From UBA2357 sp041916775 (lineage in GTDB: Bacteria > Pseudomonadota > Gammaproteobacteria > Burkholderiales > Rhodocyclaceae): DNA of 64,000 nucleotides. Within the stretch, counting starts at the first letter, position 1. Each line of letters opens with the position of its first letter. Shown here piece by piece: positions 43,741 through 53,437 of this stretch. The notes under the pieces are model-generated. The model saw only the letters and a list, made by a program, of their open reading frames with translations. It was not told where the DNA came from and made no database searches. The stretch lies in NCBI GenBank assembly GCA_041916775.1, contig JAYRYZ010000026.1, positions 1 to 64,000 of the forward strand, read 5' to 3'. The position numbers were made by a program, and so were the translations under genes.

Positions 43741-44574
43741 ATGAACATGAGCATCGTCCCCAAGACACCCGAACAAATCCTCAAGATGCGCGTCGCAGGG
43801 CGCCTCGCGGCGGAGGTTCTCGACTACATCGAGCCCTTCGTCAAACCCGGCGTCACCACCGAGGAGTTGGACCGCCTGTGCCACGACTACATGGTGAACG
43901 TGCAACACACCATCCCGGCGCCGCTCAACTACGCGCCGCCGGGCTATGCGCCCTACCCCAAGTCGATCTGCACCTCGATCAATCATCAGGTCTGCCACGG
44001 CATACCGGGTGACAAGGCGTTGAAGAAGGGTGATATCGTCAATATCGACATCACGGTGATCAAGGACGGCTACCACGGCGACACCAGCCGTATGTTCATC
44101 GTCGGCAACGAGGCCGGGATCCTCGCCAAACGCCTCTGCCAGGTCACCCTGGAGTGCCTGTGGCTGGGCATCGCTCAAGTGCGGCCGGGTGCGCGGCTCG
44201 GCGATATCGGTGCGGCAATCCAGAAGCACGCCGAAGGCAACGGCTTCTCGGTGGTACGCGAGTTCTGCGGGCACGGCATCGGCGAGCGCTTCCACGAGGA
44301 TCCGCAGGTGCTGCACTACGGCAAGCCCAACACCGGGGTCACCCTCGCGTCGGGCATGACCTTCACGATCGAGCCGATGATCAACGCCGGCAAGGCGGCG
44401 ATCTCGGAGCTGCCGGACGGCTGGACCATCGTCACCAAGGATCGCAGCCTCTCCGCCCAATGGGAGCACACGGTGCTGGTCACGGACGACGGCGTCGAGG
44501 TGCTGACGCGCTCCGAGAAGTGCCCGCCCCCGCCTGCGCTGGTTGCTGCCCGCTTCCCCGAATACGCGGCCTGA
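43741..44574 (+). CDS. map: Methionine aminopeptidase type I
   Basis: Metalloprotease of 277 residues that removes the initiator methionine. The five metal ligands are found in the family contexts NIDITVIKDGYHGDTS (two aspartates), CGHGIGERFHEDP (histidine), FTIEPM (glutamate) and WEHTVLV (glutamate). The upper substrate loop ICTSINHQVCHGIP is present. ATG 43741 or 43747 may be used; upstream in-frame sequence is not protein-like. glnD follows after 25 bp, a common beta-proteobacterial arrangement. Confidence 0.96.
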   Translation: MNMSIVPKTPEQILKMRVAGRLAAEVLDYIEPFVKPGVTTEELDRLCHDYMVNVQHTIPAPLNYAPPGYAPYPKSICTSINHQVCHGIPGDKALKKGDIVNIDITVIKDGYHGDTSRMFIVGNEAGILAKRLCQVTLECLWLGIAQVRPGARLGDIGAAIQKHAEGNGFSVVREFCGHGIGERFHEDPQVLHYGKPNTGVTLASGMTFTIEPMINAGKAAISELPDGWTIVTKDRSLSAQWEHTVLVTDDGVEVLTRSEKCPPPPALVAARFPEYAA

Positions 44575-44599
44575 CCGCCCACGCCCGAGCATTGCGCAC

Positions 44600-47170
44600 A
44601 TGCCGACCACGACGATCCAGGATGACATTGGCCGCCTGCGCGACACGCTCGCGGCCGGCAACAAGGCGCTGCGCGCGGAGTATGAGGCGCAGCCGGCGTC
44701 GACGAAGCTGCTCGCCGGCCGCTCACGCCTGGTCGACGACATCATCGTCGCGCTGTGGAAGCTGTGCAGCATGCCCGACGAGGCAGCGCTCGTTGCCGTG
44801 GGCGGCTACGGACGGGGCGAACTGTATCCGGCATCGGACGTCGATCTCATGATCCTCATCCCGGCCGTGGCCGACGAAGCACTGCGCGTCAAGCTGTCCA
44901 CGCTGATCGGCGCGCTGTGGGATATCGGTCTCGAGATCGGACAGAGCGTGCGCACGCTGGAGGAATGCCTGGAGGCGTCGAGGCAGGACATCACGGTGCA
45001 GACCAATCTGCTCGAGGCGCGCCTGTTGTGTGGCTGCGAGGCGCTCTACGAGCGCTTCGAGACGCGCTACCGCGAGGACCTCGACGTGCGCGCCTTCTTC
45101 AAGGCGAAGCTGCTCGAGCAGCATCAACGCTACGCCCGTTACCAGGACACGCCCTACGCGCTCGAACCCAACTGCAAGGAGAGCCCGGGCGGCCTGCGCG
45201 ACCTCCAGATGCTGGGCTGGATCGCGCGCGCAGCGGGCCTGGGGCGCAACTGGCGCGACCTCGCGCGCAACCGCCTGATCACCGGCGAGGAAGCGAGCAA
45301 CCTGCGCAGCATCGAACGCTTCCTGCAACATGTGCGCATCCGCCTGCACCACGTGAGCGGCCGCGCCGAGGACCGCCTGCTGTTCGACCATCAGGAGGCA
45401 CTCGCGCGCGCGATGTCGGTCGAGGCCTCAGGCGCCAAGCGGGCGTCGGAAGTGCTGATGCAGCGCTACTACCTCACCGCCAAGCAGCTCACCCAGATCA
45501 CCACCATCCTGCTGCAGAACTACTGCAACGTGATCCTCGAGGAGCAAGGTGGCGCCGCGTTCGTGATCAACGAGCGCTTCCAGTCCCAGCGCGAGCTGCT
45601 CGACATCCGCAGCGATGACGTCTTCGAGCGCCACCCCTCGGCCTTGCTCGAGTGTTTTCTGCTGCTGCAGCAGCGCTCCGAGCTCAAGGGCATGACGGCG
45701 CGCACGCTGCGCGCGCTGTGGCTCAACCGCAACCGCATCAACGCCGCCTTCCGCGCAGACCCGGAGAACCGCGCGCTGTTCATGGAGATCCTCAAGCAGC
45801 GCCGCGGCATCGTGCATGAGTTCCGGCGCATGAACCAGTACGGCATCCTCAGCCGCTACATCACGCCGTGGCGGCGCATCGTATGCCAGATGCAGCACGA
45901 CCTGTTCCACGTCTACACGGTGGATCAGCACATCCTGATGGTGCTGCGCAACCTGCGCCGCTTCATGATGGGCGAACATGCGCACGAGTACCCGCTGATG
46001 AGCCGGCTGATACTCGCCTTCCCCAAGCAGTGGCTGCTCTACATCGCCGCGCTGTTCCACGACATCGCGAAGGGGCGCGGCGGCGACCATTCGCGCCTCG
46101 GCATGGAGGATGCGCGTGTGTTCTGCGAGCAGCACGAGCTCGAGGCGGAGGACACCGAGCTGATCGTGTGGCTGGTGGAGCACCACCTGACGATGTCGAA
46201 CGTCGCGCAGAAGCAGGACACCTCGGATCCCGACGTGGTGCGCCGCTTTGCCGACATCGTTGGCAACGAGCGGCGCCTCACCGCGCTCTACCTCCTCACC
46301 CACGCCGACATCCGCGGCACCAGCCCGAAGGTTTGGAACGGCTGGCGCGGCAAGCTGCTGGAAGATCTCTTTTTCGCCACCCAGCGCCTCTTGCGCGGCG
46401 CCACGCCACAACAGGCGCTCGGCCTGGACGATCGCCAGGAGGACGCACAGCGCCTTTTGCGCTACCACGGGCTGCGCGCCGGTACCGAGGATGCGCTGTG
46501 GTCGGCGCTCGACACGGTGTACTTCATGCGTCACTCGCCCGAGGAGATTGCCTGGCACACGCGAGTGCTGTACTACCGGGTGAATTCCGAAGAACCCGTC
46601 GTCAAGGCGCGCCTCTCCGACGAGCACCAGGGGCTCCAGGTGATGGTATTCACCCGCGACCAGAAGGACCTCTTCGTGCGCCTCACCGGCTTTTTCGGCA
46701 AGATGGGCTTCTCCATCCTGGACGCGAAGGTCCACACCACCCGACACGGCTACGCGCTCGACAGCTTCATCCTGCAGGATCCGGGCAATCAGGCGAGCTA
46801 CCGCGACGTGGTGCTGCTGATCGAGCACGAGCTCACCGAGCGCCTGAAGCGCGGCGGCACACCCGACAAACCGGGAGCCGGGCGACTGTCACGCCATGTG
46901 AAGCACTTCCCGGTGACGCCGCAGGTGAGCCTGCGCCCCGACGAGGCCGGCAAGCACTACATCCTGTCGCTCACCGCCTCCGACCGCCCCGGCCTGCTGC
47001 ACGCGGTCGCGGAGGTACTGGCACAGAACGACATCGACGTGCAGGCTGCCAAGATCGCGACGCTCGGCGAGCGTGCCGAGGACACCTTCCTGCTCAACGC
47101 GCGCGGCCTCTCACAGGACGCACAGATCGTGAAGATCGAGCGCGCCCTGCTCGAGCGCCTGCAGGTCTAG
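44600..47170 (+). CDS. glnD: Bifunctional uridylyltransferase/uridylyl-removing enzyme GlnD
   Basis: PII-modifying nitrogen sensor of 856 residues. The N-terminal nucleotidyltransferase has GGYGRGELYPASDVDLMIL. A central HD domain (HDIAKGRGGDHS) removes UMP. Two C-terminal ACT domains bind glutamine (GLQVMVFTRDQKDLFVRLTG and the last about 80 residues, DRPGLLHAVAEVL). Length and domain order are normal. ATG 44600 avoids overlap with map. PII and glutamine synthetase genes are not in the window. Confidence 0.97.
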   Translation: MPTTTIQDDIGRLRDTLAAGNKALRAEYEAQPASTKLLAGRSRLVDDIIVALWKLCSMPDEAALVAVGGYGRGELYPASDVDLMILIPAVADEALRVKLSTLIGALWDIGLEIGQSVRTLEECLEASRQDITVQTNLLEARLLCGCEALYERFETRYREDLDVRAFFKAKLLEQHQRYARYQDTPYALEPNCKESPGGLRDLQMLGWIARAAGLGRNWRDLARNRLITGEEASNLRSIERFLQHVRIRLHHVSGRAEDRLLFDHQEALARAMSVEASGAKRASEVLMQRYYLTAKQLTQITTILLQNYCNVILEEQGGAAFVINERFQSQRELLDIRSDDVFERHPSALLECFLLLQQRSELKGMTARTLRALWLNRNRINAAFRADPENRALFMEILKQRRGIVHEFRRMNQYGILSRYITPWRRIVCQMQHDLFHVYTVDQHILMVLRNLRRFMMGEHAHEYPLMSRLILAFPKQWLLYIAALFHDIAKGRGGDHSRLGMEDARVFCEQHELEAEDTELIVWLVEHHLTMSNVAQKQDTSDPDVVRRFADIVGNERRLTALYLLTHADIRGTSPKVWNGWRGKLLEDLFFATQRLLRGATPQQALGLDDRQEDAQRLLRYHGLRAGTEDALWSALDTVYFMRHSPEEIAWHTRVLYYRVNSEEPVVKARLSDEHQGLQVMVFTRDQKDLFVRLTGFFGKMGFSILDAKVHTTRHGYALDSFILQDPGNQASYRDVVLLIEHELTERLKRGGTPDKPGAGRLSRHVKHFPVTPQVSLRPDEAGKHYILSLTASDRPGLLHAVAEVLAQNDIDVQAAKIATLGERAEDTFLLNARGLSQDAQIVKIERALLERLQV

Positions 47171-47209
47171 GCGTAGCGACTGCGGACTGCCAGCCGCGGA
47201 CCGGGGGCT

Positions 47210-47716
47210 TCAGTGCCCCTTGCCCTGCAGCCTGTCCATCAGCGCATACAGCAACCCGGACACGACGAAGGTGAGGTGAATGCCGACCATCCAGGCGAGG
47301 TGTCGGTCGCTCAGGTTGCCGACGTTCATGAAGGCCTTCAGCAACTCGATCCCCGAGATCGCGACGATCGAGCCGATGAGCTTGATCTTGAGATCGGTGA
47401 AGCCGATGTGCCCCATCCACTCCGGCCGGTCGGCGTGCGAGTGCAGGTCCTCCATCTTAGAGACGAAGTTCTCGTAGCCGCTGAACATGATGATGATCAG
47501 GAGGCTCATGATCAGCGAGATATCCACTAGCGACAGCACACCGATGATCATGTCCGACCCGGTCGCGGTCGCGATGTTGGCGAAGAGGTGCAACACCTCC
47601 TTGCCGAACTTGAACAGCAGCAGCACCATCGCCAGCACCAGGCCGAGATACACCGGCGCCATCAGCCAGCGGCTCGCGAACAAGGCGTGTTCGAGCGTAC
47701 TTTCGATACGTTTCAT
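47210..47716 (-). CDS. YqhA/UPF0114 family inner-membrane protein
   Basis: Protein of 168 residues with about four hydrophobic segments, for example WLMAPVYLGLVLAMVLLLF, IGVLSLVDISLIMSLLIIIM and MVGIHLTFVVSGLLYALMD. The conserved polar stretch MFSGYENFVSK and FTDLKIKLIGSIVAISGIEL are typical of the YqhA/UPF0114 family. Function is not established. ATG 47716 (MKRIESTLEH) matches family N termini. It converges on glnD. Confidence 0.85.
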   Translation of the reverse strand: MKRIESTLEHALFASRWLMAPVYLGLVLAMVLLLFKFGKEVLHLFANIATATGSDMIIGVLSLVDISLIMSLLIIIMFSGYENFVSKMEDLHSHADRPEWMGHIGFTDLKIKLIGSIVAISGIELLKAFMNVGNLSDRHLAWMVGIHLTFVVSGLLYALMDRLQGKGH

Positions 47717-47816
47717 CAAGCGGAATCCTGAAGTTTGCAAACAGCGCGCGATTCTACCAGCGCCGGGCACTCGCCGCGTTTCCGCCCGATGACGCCGCCC
47801 GCCGCATCCGCCGCGG

Positions 47817-48719
47817 TCACGCCGCAGTGCGCTCGCGCGACTGCCACGACGACCAGGTATAGAGCGCGAGGCTGATCCAGATCAGCACGAAGGTGGCGAG
47901 TTGCACGCTCGACAGCGGCTCGCGGAAGATCAGCAGCGCGGTGAGAAACTGCATCGTCGGGTTGATGTACATCAGAAAGCCTATCGTCGACAGGCGCAGG
48001 CGCTGCGTCGCACCGGCGAAAAGCATCAGCGGTACCGCCGTCATCACGCCGCTCGACATCAGCAGGGCCGACTGCGTGAAGTCGTCGAGGAAGTGCGACT
48101 GCCCTTGCAATTGCAGCAACGCCAGTGCCGCCAGGCCCACCGGAAACAGCAGTGCGGTCTCCACCAGCAGGCCGGAGAGCCCGTCGAGCTTCACCTGCTT
48201 GCGCAGCAGGCCGTATGTCCCGAAGGTGAGCGCCAGCGAGAGCGTGATCCAGGGCAGCTCGCCCAGAAGCACCAGCTGGGCGAGGATCGCCACCGCCGCA
48301 ATCGCAACCGCCACCGCCTGCAGACGCGCCATGCGCTCATGCAGCACGATCATGCCCAACGCGACATTCACCAGTGGCGTCAGGAAGTACCCCAGACTCG
48401 CCTGGAACGCGCGCTGCGTCTCGATGGCATAGATGAAGAGGCCCCAGTTCGCCGCAATCAACACCGCACAGCCCAGTATCCGCCCCATGCCGCTGCGCGA
48501 GGCGAACGCATCCCGCACCCCGGCCCAACGCCCCAGCAGCGTGACCAGCGCCACCATGAACACGCACGACCAGAGCACGCGGTGGATCAGCACCTCCCAC
48601 GCGGGGATGCCGCGGAAAAGCGAAAAGTAGAGCGGAAAGCCCCCCCAGATCACATACGCGGCAAGGCCGAAGAACACCCCTTTGGCCGTCTCGTCCGCGC
48701 CAAGCACCTCTGCCTTCAT
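47817..48719 (-). CDS. rarD: EamA-family transporter RarD
   Basis: Drug/metabolite transporter superfamily protein of 300 residues with about ten membrane helices. It has the RarD-type N terminus GVFFGLAAYVIWGGFPLYFS and repeats such as ILGCAVLIAANWGLFIYAI and YFLTPLVNVALGMIVLHE. It probably exports small metabolites; the substrate is unknown. ATG 48719 is preceded by AGGTGGG, which supports it over the longer frame. It stands alone between the yqhA-like gene and the sensor kinase. Confidence 0.88.
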   Translation of the reverse strand: MKAEVLGADETAKGVFFGLAAYVIWGGFPLYFSLFRGIPAWEVLIHRVLWSCVFMVALVTLLGRWAGVRDAFASRSGMGRILGCAVLIAANWGLFIYAIETQRAFQASLGYFLTPLVNVALGMIVLHERMARLQAVAVAIAAVAILAQLVLLGELPWITLSLALTFGTYGLLRKQVKLDGLSGLLVETALLFPVGLAALALLQLQGQSHFLDDFTQSALLMSSGVMTAVPLMLFAGATQRLRLSTIGFLMYINPTMQFLTALLIFREPLSSVQLATFVLIWISLALYTWSSWQSRERTAA

Positions 48720-48919
48720 CACACCCACCTCACGCGCTGGCGATTTTCCCGCTCGATTGCGAGCCGCCTTGCGCAAAGCGCGCAATCCTACCCCGAAGCG
48801 GCCAAGACGTCGTCACCGACAGCGGCCGGCGTCCGCACACTGAGGCCCGATCCGCTGCGCGGCGCCCCGCCGGGGCGTTGGCGGACGACAGCGGCCGGGG
48901 CGGGGCGGTGGGCGAAGGC

Positions 48920-50362
48920 TCACCGCCCCGCTGCCTTGTGGGCCGGCAGACGCACGCGCACGCAGGTGCCGTGGCCGTCCGGCCTGTCCGCGATGTCGAT
49001 CCGCCCACCGTGACCCCGCACGATCTCGCGTGCGATCGACAGGCCCAGACCGCTGCCGCTCGCGGCGTTGAGCTGGCTGTGGGCGGCGTGGCGGTAGAAG
49101 CGCTCGAAGACCCGCTCGCGCACCGCTTGCGGGATGCCGGGGCCGTCGTCGCAGACCTCGAGCAGAACCTCGTCGCCCGCGCTCGCGCAGCGCAGCGTGA
49201 CGCTGCCGCCGGCACGACCATACTTGAGCGCGTTGTCCATCAGGTTGGCGATGAGTTCCTGCAGCAGAGTCGGATCACCCTCGACCGAGACCACCTCGCG
49301 CTCGATGCCGAGATCGATGTCGCGCTCGTCCGCCAGTCGCAGCCAGTCCTCCACCATATCGTCGATCAGCGCCGACAACTCGACCAGCGCGGCATGGGCG
49401 ACCAGGCGCTCGCTCGCCTCGGCGCGCGCCAGCGCCAGGAGTTGGTTGGCGAGACGGGTGACGCGCGCCACCGACTGGCGCAGGCGGGCGCGGGCGACGG
49501 CATCGAGGGGCTTCGAGTCGAGCAGTTCGAGCTGCATCTGCAGGCCGGCCAGCGGTGTGCGCAGCTGATGGGCTGCGTCCTGCAGGAACTCGCGCTGCAG
49601 CGCATTGGCAGCGCGCAGCCGCGCGAGCAGGTCGTTGAGCGCAGCGACCAGGGCCTGGATCTCGCTCGGCACGCCCGCCGGGTCGATCGGCGACAGGTCG
49701 GTGCCGGAGCGCGCCCGCAGCGAGTCCTCCAGCCGCTTGAGCGGCGCCAGGCCGCTGGGGATGCCGAAACGCGCGCCAGTGATGGCGGCGAGCAGCAGCA
49801 GAAGGGCCGCGGAGGCGAAACCGAACAGCAGCTTGTCCATGGCCTCGGTGCGTTTGCCGAGCGTCTCGACGACCAGCACGTAGAACCCGGCCGCCTCATG
49901 TTCGCGATACAGGCGCACTGCACGGATCGGCTCACCCCGGTAGACAAGGTCGCCGAACTGGGGGCGGCTGGTCGGCCGCCCGGCTGCGGACGCGGACTCG
50001 CTGTCTGCCGGCTGGTAGGGCACCGGGAGGCTCGGGGCGGTGCCGCCGTCGTCAAACAGCGGGAGATCGGCATCGCCGCCGAGCAGACGGCCATGTCGAT
50101 CACGCACGCGGAAGAAGATGCGGTCCTGGATGTCCGTACGCAGCACCACCTCGGCCTCGGGCGACAGCGTGAGCTCCAGTCCGCCCGGTGCCGGTCTAAC
50201 ATGAGTAGCGATGCCATGGGCGAGGTTGAGCAGGCTGCGGTCGTAGGCGTCGCGCACGACCATCTTTGCCGTGCCGTAGGCGACGGCACCCGCCAGCGCC
50301 AGCAGCAGCACGGTGGGTGCGGCCAGCGCATTGAGCAGGGTGCGGCGAAGGCTAGTTTGCAC
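48920..50362 (-). CDS. Sensor histidine kinase, TctE-like
   Basis: Kinase of 480 residues with an N-terminal membrane segment (VLLLALAGAVAYGTAKMVV), a periplasmic domain of the 2CSK_N type seen in TctE, a second membrane segment near 175-195, HAMP, HisKA with DAAHQLRTPLAGL, and a HATPase domain with NLMDNALKYG, DDGPGIP and GSGLGLSIA. The start is GTG 50362, overlapping the regulator's stop by 11 bp. With its partner and the divergent symporter it probably forms a carboxylate-responsive system; the ligand is inference only. Confidence 0.9.
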   Translation of the reverse strand: MQTSLRRTLLNALAAPTVLLLALAGAVAYGTAKMVVRDAYDRSLLNLAHGIATHVRPAPGGLELTLSPEAEVVLRTDIQDRIFFRVRDRHGRLLGGDADLPLFDDGGTAPSLPVPYQPADSESASAAGRPTSRPQFGDLVYRGEPIRAVRLYREHEAAGFYVLVVETLGKRTEAMDKLLFGFASAALLLLLAAITGARFGIPSGLAPLKRLEDSLRARSGTDLSPIDPAGVPSEIQALVAALNDLLARLRAANALQREFLQDAAHQLRTPLAGLQMQLELLDSKPLDAVARARLRQSVARVTRLANQLLALARAEASERLVAHAALVELSALIDDMVEDWLRLADERDIDLGIEREVVSVEGDPTLLQELIANLMDNALKYGRAGGSVTLRCASAGDEVLLEVCDDGPGIPQAVRERVFERFYRHAAHSQLNAASGSGLGLSIAREIVRGHGGRIDIADRPDGHGTCVRVRLPAHKAAGR

Positions 50363-51020
50363 CGCCGGACCGTACGCGGATGCGCTCGAGGCGGTAGCCG
50401 AAACCGCGTACGGTGCGGATCACCAGGCCAGCGGACTCCAGCCGCGGGCGCAGGCGCGAAATGCAGACCTCGAGCGCGTTGATACTGCCCTCACCCTGCA
50501 GGCGCTCGCGGGCGACGGTGCGGCCGTCGGCGCGCACGAGCGCCTCGATGACATCCCACTCGCGACCGCTTAGCGCGAGCGCCGCGCCGTCGAGTTCGGC
50601 GAGGCGGCCGTCGAGATCGAGCACCAGCGCTCCGAAGCCGAGCGTCGCTGCAGATGCCGAACCACCGCGGCGCAGCACCGCGCGCATGCGGGCGCTGAGC
50701 TCGGCGAGCTCGAAGGGCTTGACCAGGTAGTCGTCGGCGCCGAGGTCGAGGCCGTAGATGCGGTCGTCGAGCGCATCGCGCGCAGTGATCAGGATCACCG
50801 GCATGCGCTGACCGCGCTTGCGGATGCGGCGGATCACCTCGTAGCCGCCGAGCCCCGGCAGGCCGAGGTCGAGTAGAACGAGCTCGAAGGCGCTCTCCTG
50901 CAGAAGGCGGTCGGCGCGCATGCCGTCGTTCTCGACCGTGACCGCATCGCCCTGGCCGCGCAGGAACTCGGCAATGCCCTCGGCGAGCATCGGATCGTCT
51001 TCAACCAGCAGAAGCCTCAT
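50352..51020 (-). CDS. OmpR-family response regulator, TctD/QseB-like
   Basis: Regulator of 222 residues. The receiver has LVEDDPML, phospho-acceptor Asp51 in LLDLGLPG and Lys101 in YLVKPFE. The winged-helix output domain reads LSGREWDVIEALVRADGRTVARERL and RLRPRLESAGLVIRTVRGFGY. AAGGGGA precedes ATG 51020. It overlaps the kinase gene and is divergent from the DUF485/symporter pair. The phased half-sites in the intervening region are the obvious candidate targets. Confidence 0.93.
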   Translation of the reverse strand: MRLLLVEDDPMLAEGIAEFLRGQGDAVTVENDGMRADRLLQESAFELVLLDLGLPGLGGYEVIRRIRKRGQRMPVILITARDALDDRIYGLDLGADDYLVKPFELAELSARMRAVLRRGGSASAATLGFGALVLDLDGRLAELDGAALALSGREWDVIEALVRADGRTVARERLQGEGSINALEVCISRLRPRLESAGLVIRTVRGFGYRLERIRVRSGGAN

Positions 51021-51366
51021 GGTCCCCTTTCATGTCGTCCGGTGCCCCCTTGACGCGAGGGCGACGCACCCTGGCTCACGCGACCGCTACCCTCTCGCGC
51101 GCCATGCCGACGCTTCGCAGGCGCGGGCTCATTGTCCGCAGTCATCAGCCTACCATGGCGGCGCCGATGTTGCGGTTATCGGTGGCACCTCGAGGGCGCG
51201 TCGCTCGCGCCGCTGTCAACCTCCGCAAGATTTTGCTAAGAATACGCTAAGCATTTGTTAATAAAGATATTTTTTATGAACTCGTAAGCGAAGTGTAAGT
51301 CATGCCCCCTTAATGTGTCGGTAACCGGGCGGCCGTCCGGTGTTTTCACCGCTAAGGGAGGGAGAC
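51021..51366. other. Divergent control region between the two-component system and symporter
   Basis: These 346 bp have no gene. The half next to the regulator is GC-rich and featureless. The half next to DUF485 (51230-51310) is AT-rich and carries two sets of 11-bp phased repeats. A clear -35/-10 pair could not be assigned with confidence; TTGTTA at 51255 and T-rich sequence after it are possible parts. Confidence 0.6.
51235..51299. promoter_or_regulatory. Phased 11-bp direct half-sites, candidate OmpR-family operator
   Basis: GCTAAG at 51235, GCTAAG at 51246 and GTTAAT at 51257 are spaced exactly 11 bp apart. A second pair, GTAAG at 51284 and 51295, is also 11 bp apart. Direct half-sites with one-turn spacing of the form YTAAK-N5-YTAAK are typical of PmrA/QseB-type regulators. 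The regulator encoded at 50352-51020 is the natural candidate to bind here. Confidence 0.55.
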
Positions 51367-51675
51367 ATGGCAAACGACATGGCTGCGAGGATCGCTGCCA
51401 ACCCCAAGTACCAGCAGCTCGTGAGCACGCGTTCGCGCTTCGGCTGGATTCTGACCATCCTGATGTTGCTCGTGTACTACGGCTACATCGCGATCGTCGC
51501 GTTCAACAAGGAATTCCTCAGCCAGAGGCTCGGCGAGGGCGTCATGACCATCGGGATCCCGATCGGTCTGGGCGTGATCCTCTTCACCATCGTCATCACA
51601 GGCATCTACGTGAAACGCGCGAACACCGAGTTCGACCAGTTGACCGCGGAGATCATCAAGGAGAGCAGCAAATGA
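51367..51675 (+). CDS. DUF485 (YjcH-like) membrane protein
   Basis: Protein of 102 residues with two membrane helices (FGWILTILMLLVYYGYIAIVAF and VMTIGIPIGLGVILFTIVITGIY, each part of a short hydrophobic block) and charged ends. This is the YjcH/DUF485 family, almost always encoded directly before an acetate-type symporter, as here. Its role is unknown; it may assist assembly or regulation of the transporter. GGGAGG precedes ATG 51367. The stop overlaps the symporter start. Confidence 0.93.
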   Translation: MANDMAARIAANPKYQQLVSTRSRFGWILTILMLLVYYGYIAIVAFNKEFLSQRLGEGVMTIGIPIGLGVILFTIVITGIYVKRANTEFDQLTAEIIKESSK

Positions 51676-53390
51676 TGCACCGCACGATGCAACTGTTCGG
51701 CGGGCTGCTGCTCGCTCTCGGCTCGGCGGCCGCGCTGGCCGCCGGCGCCGATCTCGGCCAGGCCGAGAAGCAGGCCACCAACTGGACTGCGATCATCATG
51801 TTCGCCGCCTTCGTCGCCGGCACGCTCTACATCACCAAGTGGGCGGCGGCCAAGACCAAGTCGGCGGCCGACTTCTACACTGCTGGTGGCGGTATCACAG
51901 GCTTCCAGAACGGCCTCGCGATCGCGGGTGACTACATGTCGGCGGCGTCCTTCCTCGGGATCTCCGCGGCCGTGATGGCCAACGGCTACGACGGTCTGAT
52001 CTATTCGATCGGCTTCCTCGTCGGCTGGCCGGTGATCACCTTCCTGATGGCGGAGCGTCTGCGCAACCTCGGCAAGTTCACCTTCGCCGACGTCGCCGCC
52101 TACCGCTTCGGCCAGACCCCGATCCGCGCGTTCGCGGCCTCCGGCACCCTGGTCGTGGTGGCCTTCTACCTGATCGCGCAGATGGTCGGCGCCGGCCAGT
52201 TGATCAAGCTGCTGTTCGGCCTGGAGTACTGGATGGCGGTGGTCATCGTCGGCGCGCTGATGATGGTGTATGTGCTCTTCGGCGGCATGACCGCAACCAC
52301 CTGGGTGCAGATCATCAAGGCCTGCCTGCTGCTCGCCGGTGCGTCGTTCATGGCCTTCATGGTCATGTACAACTACGGCTTCTCGTTCGAGGCGCTGTTC
52401 GCCGCGTCAGTCGAAGTCAAGAAGGGTGTGGCGGTGGCCGGTGGCAAGACGGCGGAGGAAGCTGCGACCATCGGCCAGGCGATCATGGGGCCGGGCTCCT
52501 TCATCAAGGATCCGATCTCGGCGATCTCCTTCGGCATGGCGCTGATGTTCGGTACTGCCGGCCTGCCGCACATCCTGATGCGCTTCTTCACCGTGCCGGA
52601 TGCCAAGGAAGCACGCAAGTCGGTGCTGTGGGCGACCACCTGGATCGGCTACTTCTACATTCTGACCTTCATCATCGGCTTCGGCGCGATCGTGCTGGTG
52701 TCGACCAACCCGCAGTTCCTCGACGCCAAGGGCGGCCTGCTCGGCGGCGGCAACATGGCGGCGATCCACCTCGCCAACGCGGTAGGTGGCAACGTGTTCC
52801 TGGGCTTCATCTCGGCGGTGGCGTTCGCGACCATCCTCGCGGTGGTCGCCGGTCTCACGCTGTCGGGCGCCTCTGCGGTGTCGCACGACCTCTACGCCAC
52901 GGTGTTCAAGAAGGGTAATGCGGACTCCGCTTCGGAACTGCGCGTCTCGCGCATCACGACGCTGGTACTGGGTGCGATTGCGGTGGTGCTGGGTATCGCG
53001 TTCGAGAAGCAGAACATCGCCTTCATGGTATCGCTGGCCTTCGCAATCGCGGCCTCGGCCAACTTCCCGGTGCTGTTCATGTCGGTGCTGTGGAAGGACT
53101 GCACCACCCGCGGCGCGTGCATCGGCGGCTTCATCGGCCTGATCACCGCGGTGGTGCTGACCGTGGTGTCGCCGTCGGTATGGGAAGCCACGCTCGGCAA
53201 CCCCAAGGGCTCGGCGCTGTTCCCCTACACCTCGCCCGCCCTGTTCTCGATGGCCGCCGGCTTCATCGGCATCTGGCTGTTCTCCATCCTGGACAACAGC
53301 GCCCGCGCCAAGGAAGACCGCGCCGGCTACGCCGCCCAGCGCGTGCGTTCCGAGACCGGCCTGGGTGCGGCTGGCGCTTCGGGCCACTGA
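51672..53390 (+). CDS. actP: Sodium:solute symporter, ActP-like (acetate/monocarboxylate)
   Basis: Symporter of 572 residues in the SSS family with an N-terminal cleavable-looking segment (FGGLLLALGSAAALAAG) and about 13 membrane helices. Family signatures include ADFYTAGGGITGFQNGLAIAGDYMSAASF (read in pieces DFYTAGGG and NGLAIAGDYMSAASFLG), FGTAGLPHILMRFFTVPDA and GLTLSGASAVSHDLY. ActP takes up acetate with sodium or protons; close relatives take other monocarboxylates, so the symbol is provisional. ATG 51672 overlaps the DUF485 stop (ATGA). Confidence 0.88.
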   Translation: MMHRTMQLFGGLLLALGSAAALAAGADLGQAEKQATNWTAIIMFAAFVAGTLYITKWAAAKTKSAADFYTAGGGITGFQNGLAIAGDYMSAASFLGISAAVMANGYDGLIYSIGFLVGWPVITFLMAERLRNLGKFTFADVAAYRFGQTPIRAFAASGTLVVVAFYLIAQMVGAGQLIKLLFGLEYWMAVVIVGALMMVYVLFGGMTATTWVQIIKACLLLAGASFMAFMVMYNYGFSFEALFAASVEVKKGVAVAGGKTAEEAATIGQAIMGPGSFIKDPISAISFGMALMFGTAGLPHILMRFFTVPDAKEARKSVLWATTWIGYFYILTFIIGFGAIVLVSTNPQFLDAKGGLLGGGNMAAIHLANAVGGNVFLGFISAVAFATILAVVAGLTLSGASAVSHDLYATVFKKGNADSASELRVSRITTLVLGAIAVVLGIAFEKQNIAFMVSLAFAIAASANFPVLFMSVLWKDCTTRGACIGGFIGLITAVVLTVVSPSVWEATLGNPKGSALFPYTSPALFSMAAGFIGIWLFSILDNSARAKEDRAGYAAQRVRSETGLGAAGASGH

Positions 53391-53437
53391 GCCTCACGCT
53401 CCGGCATGCCAAGCGGCATGCCGGCAGTTGCCAAACG

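Noticed and set aside
53401..53424. Perfect 10-bp hairpin as the main symporter terminator
   Set aside because: No T-run follows; the hairpin with a T-run at 53438-53466 is the better terminator.
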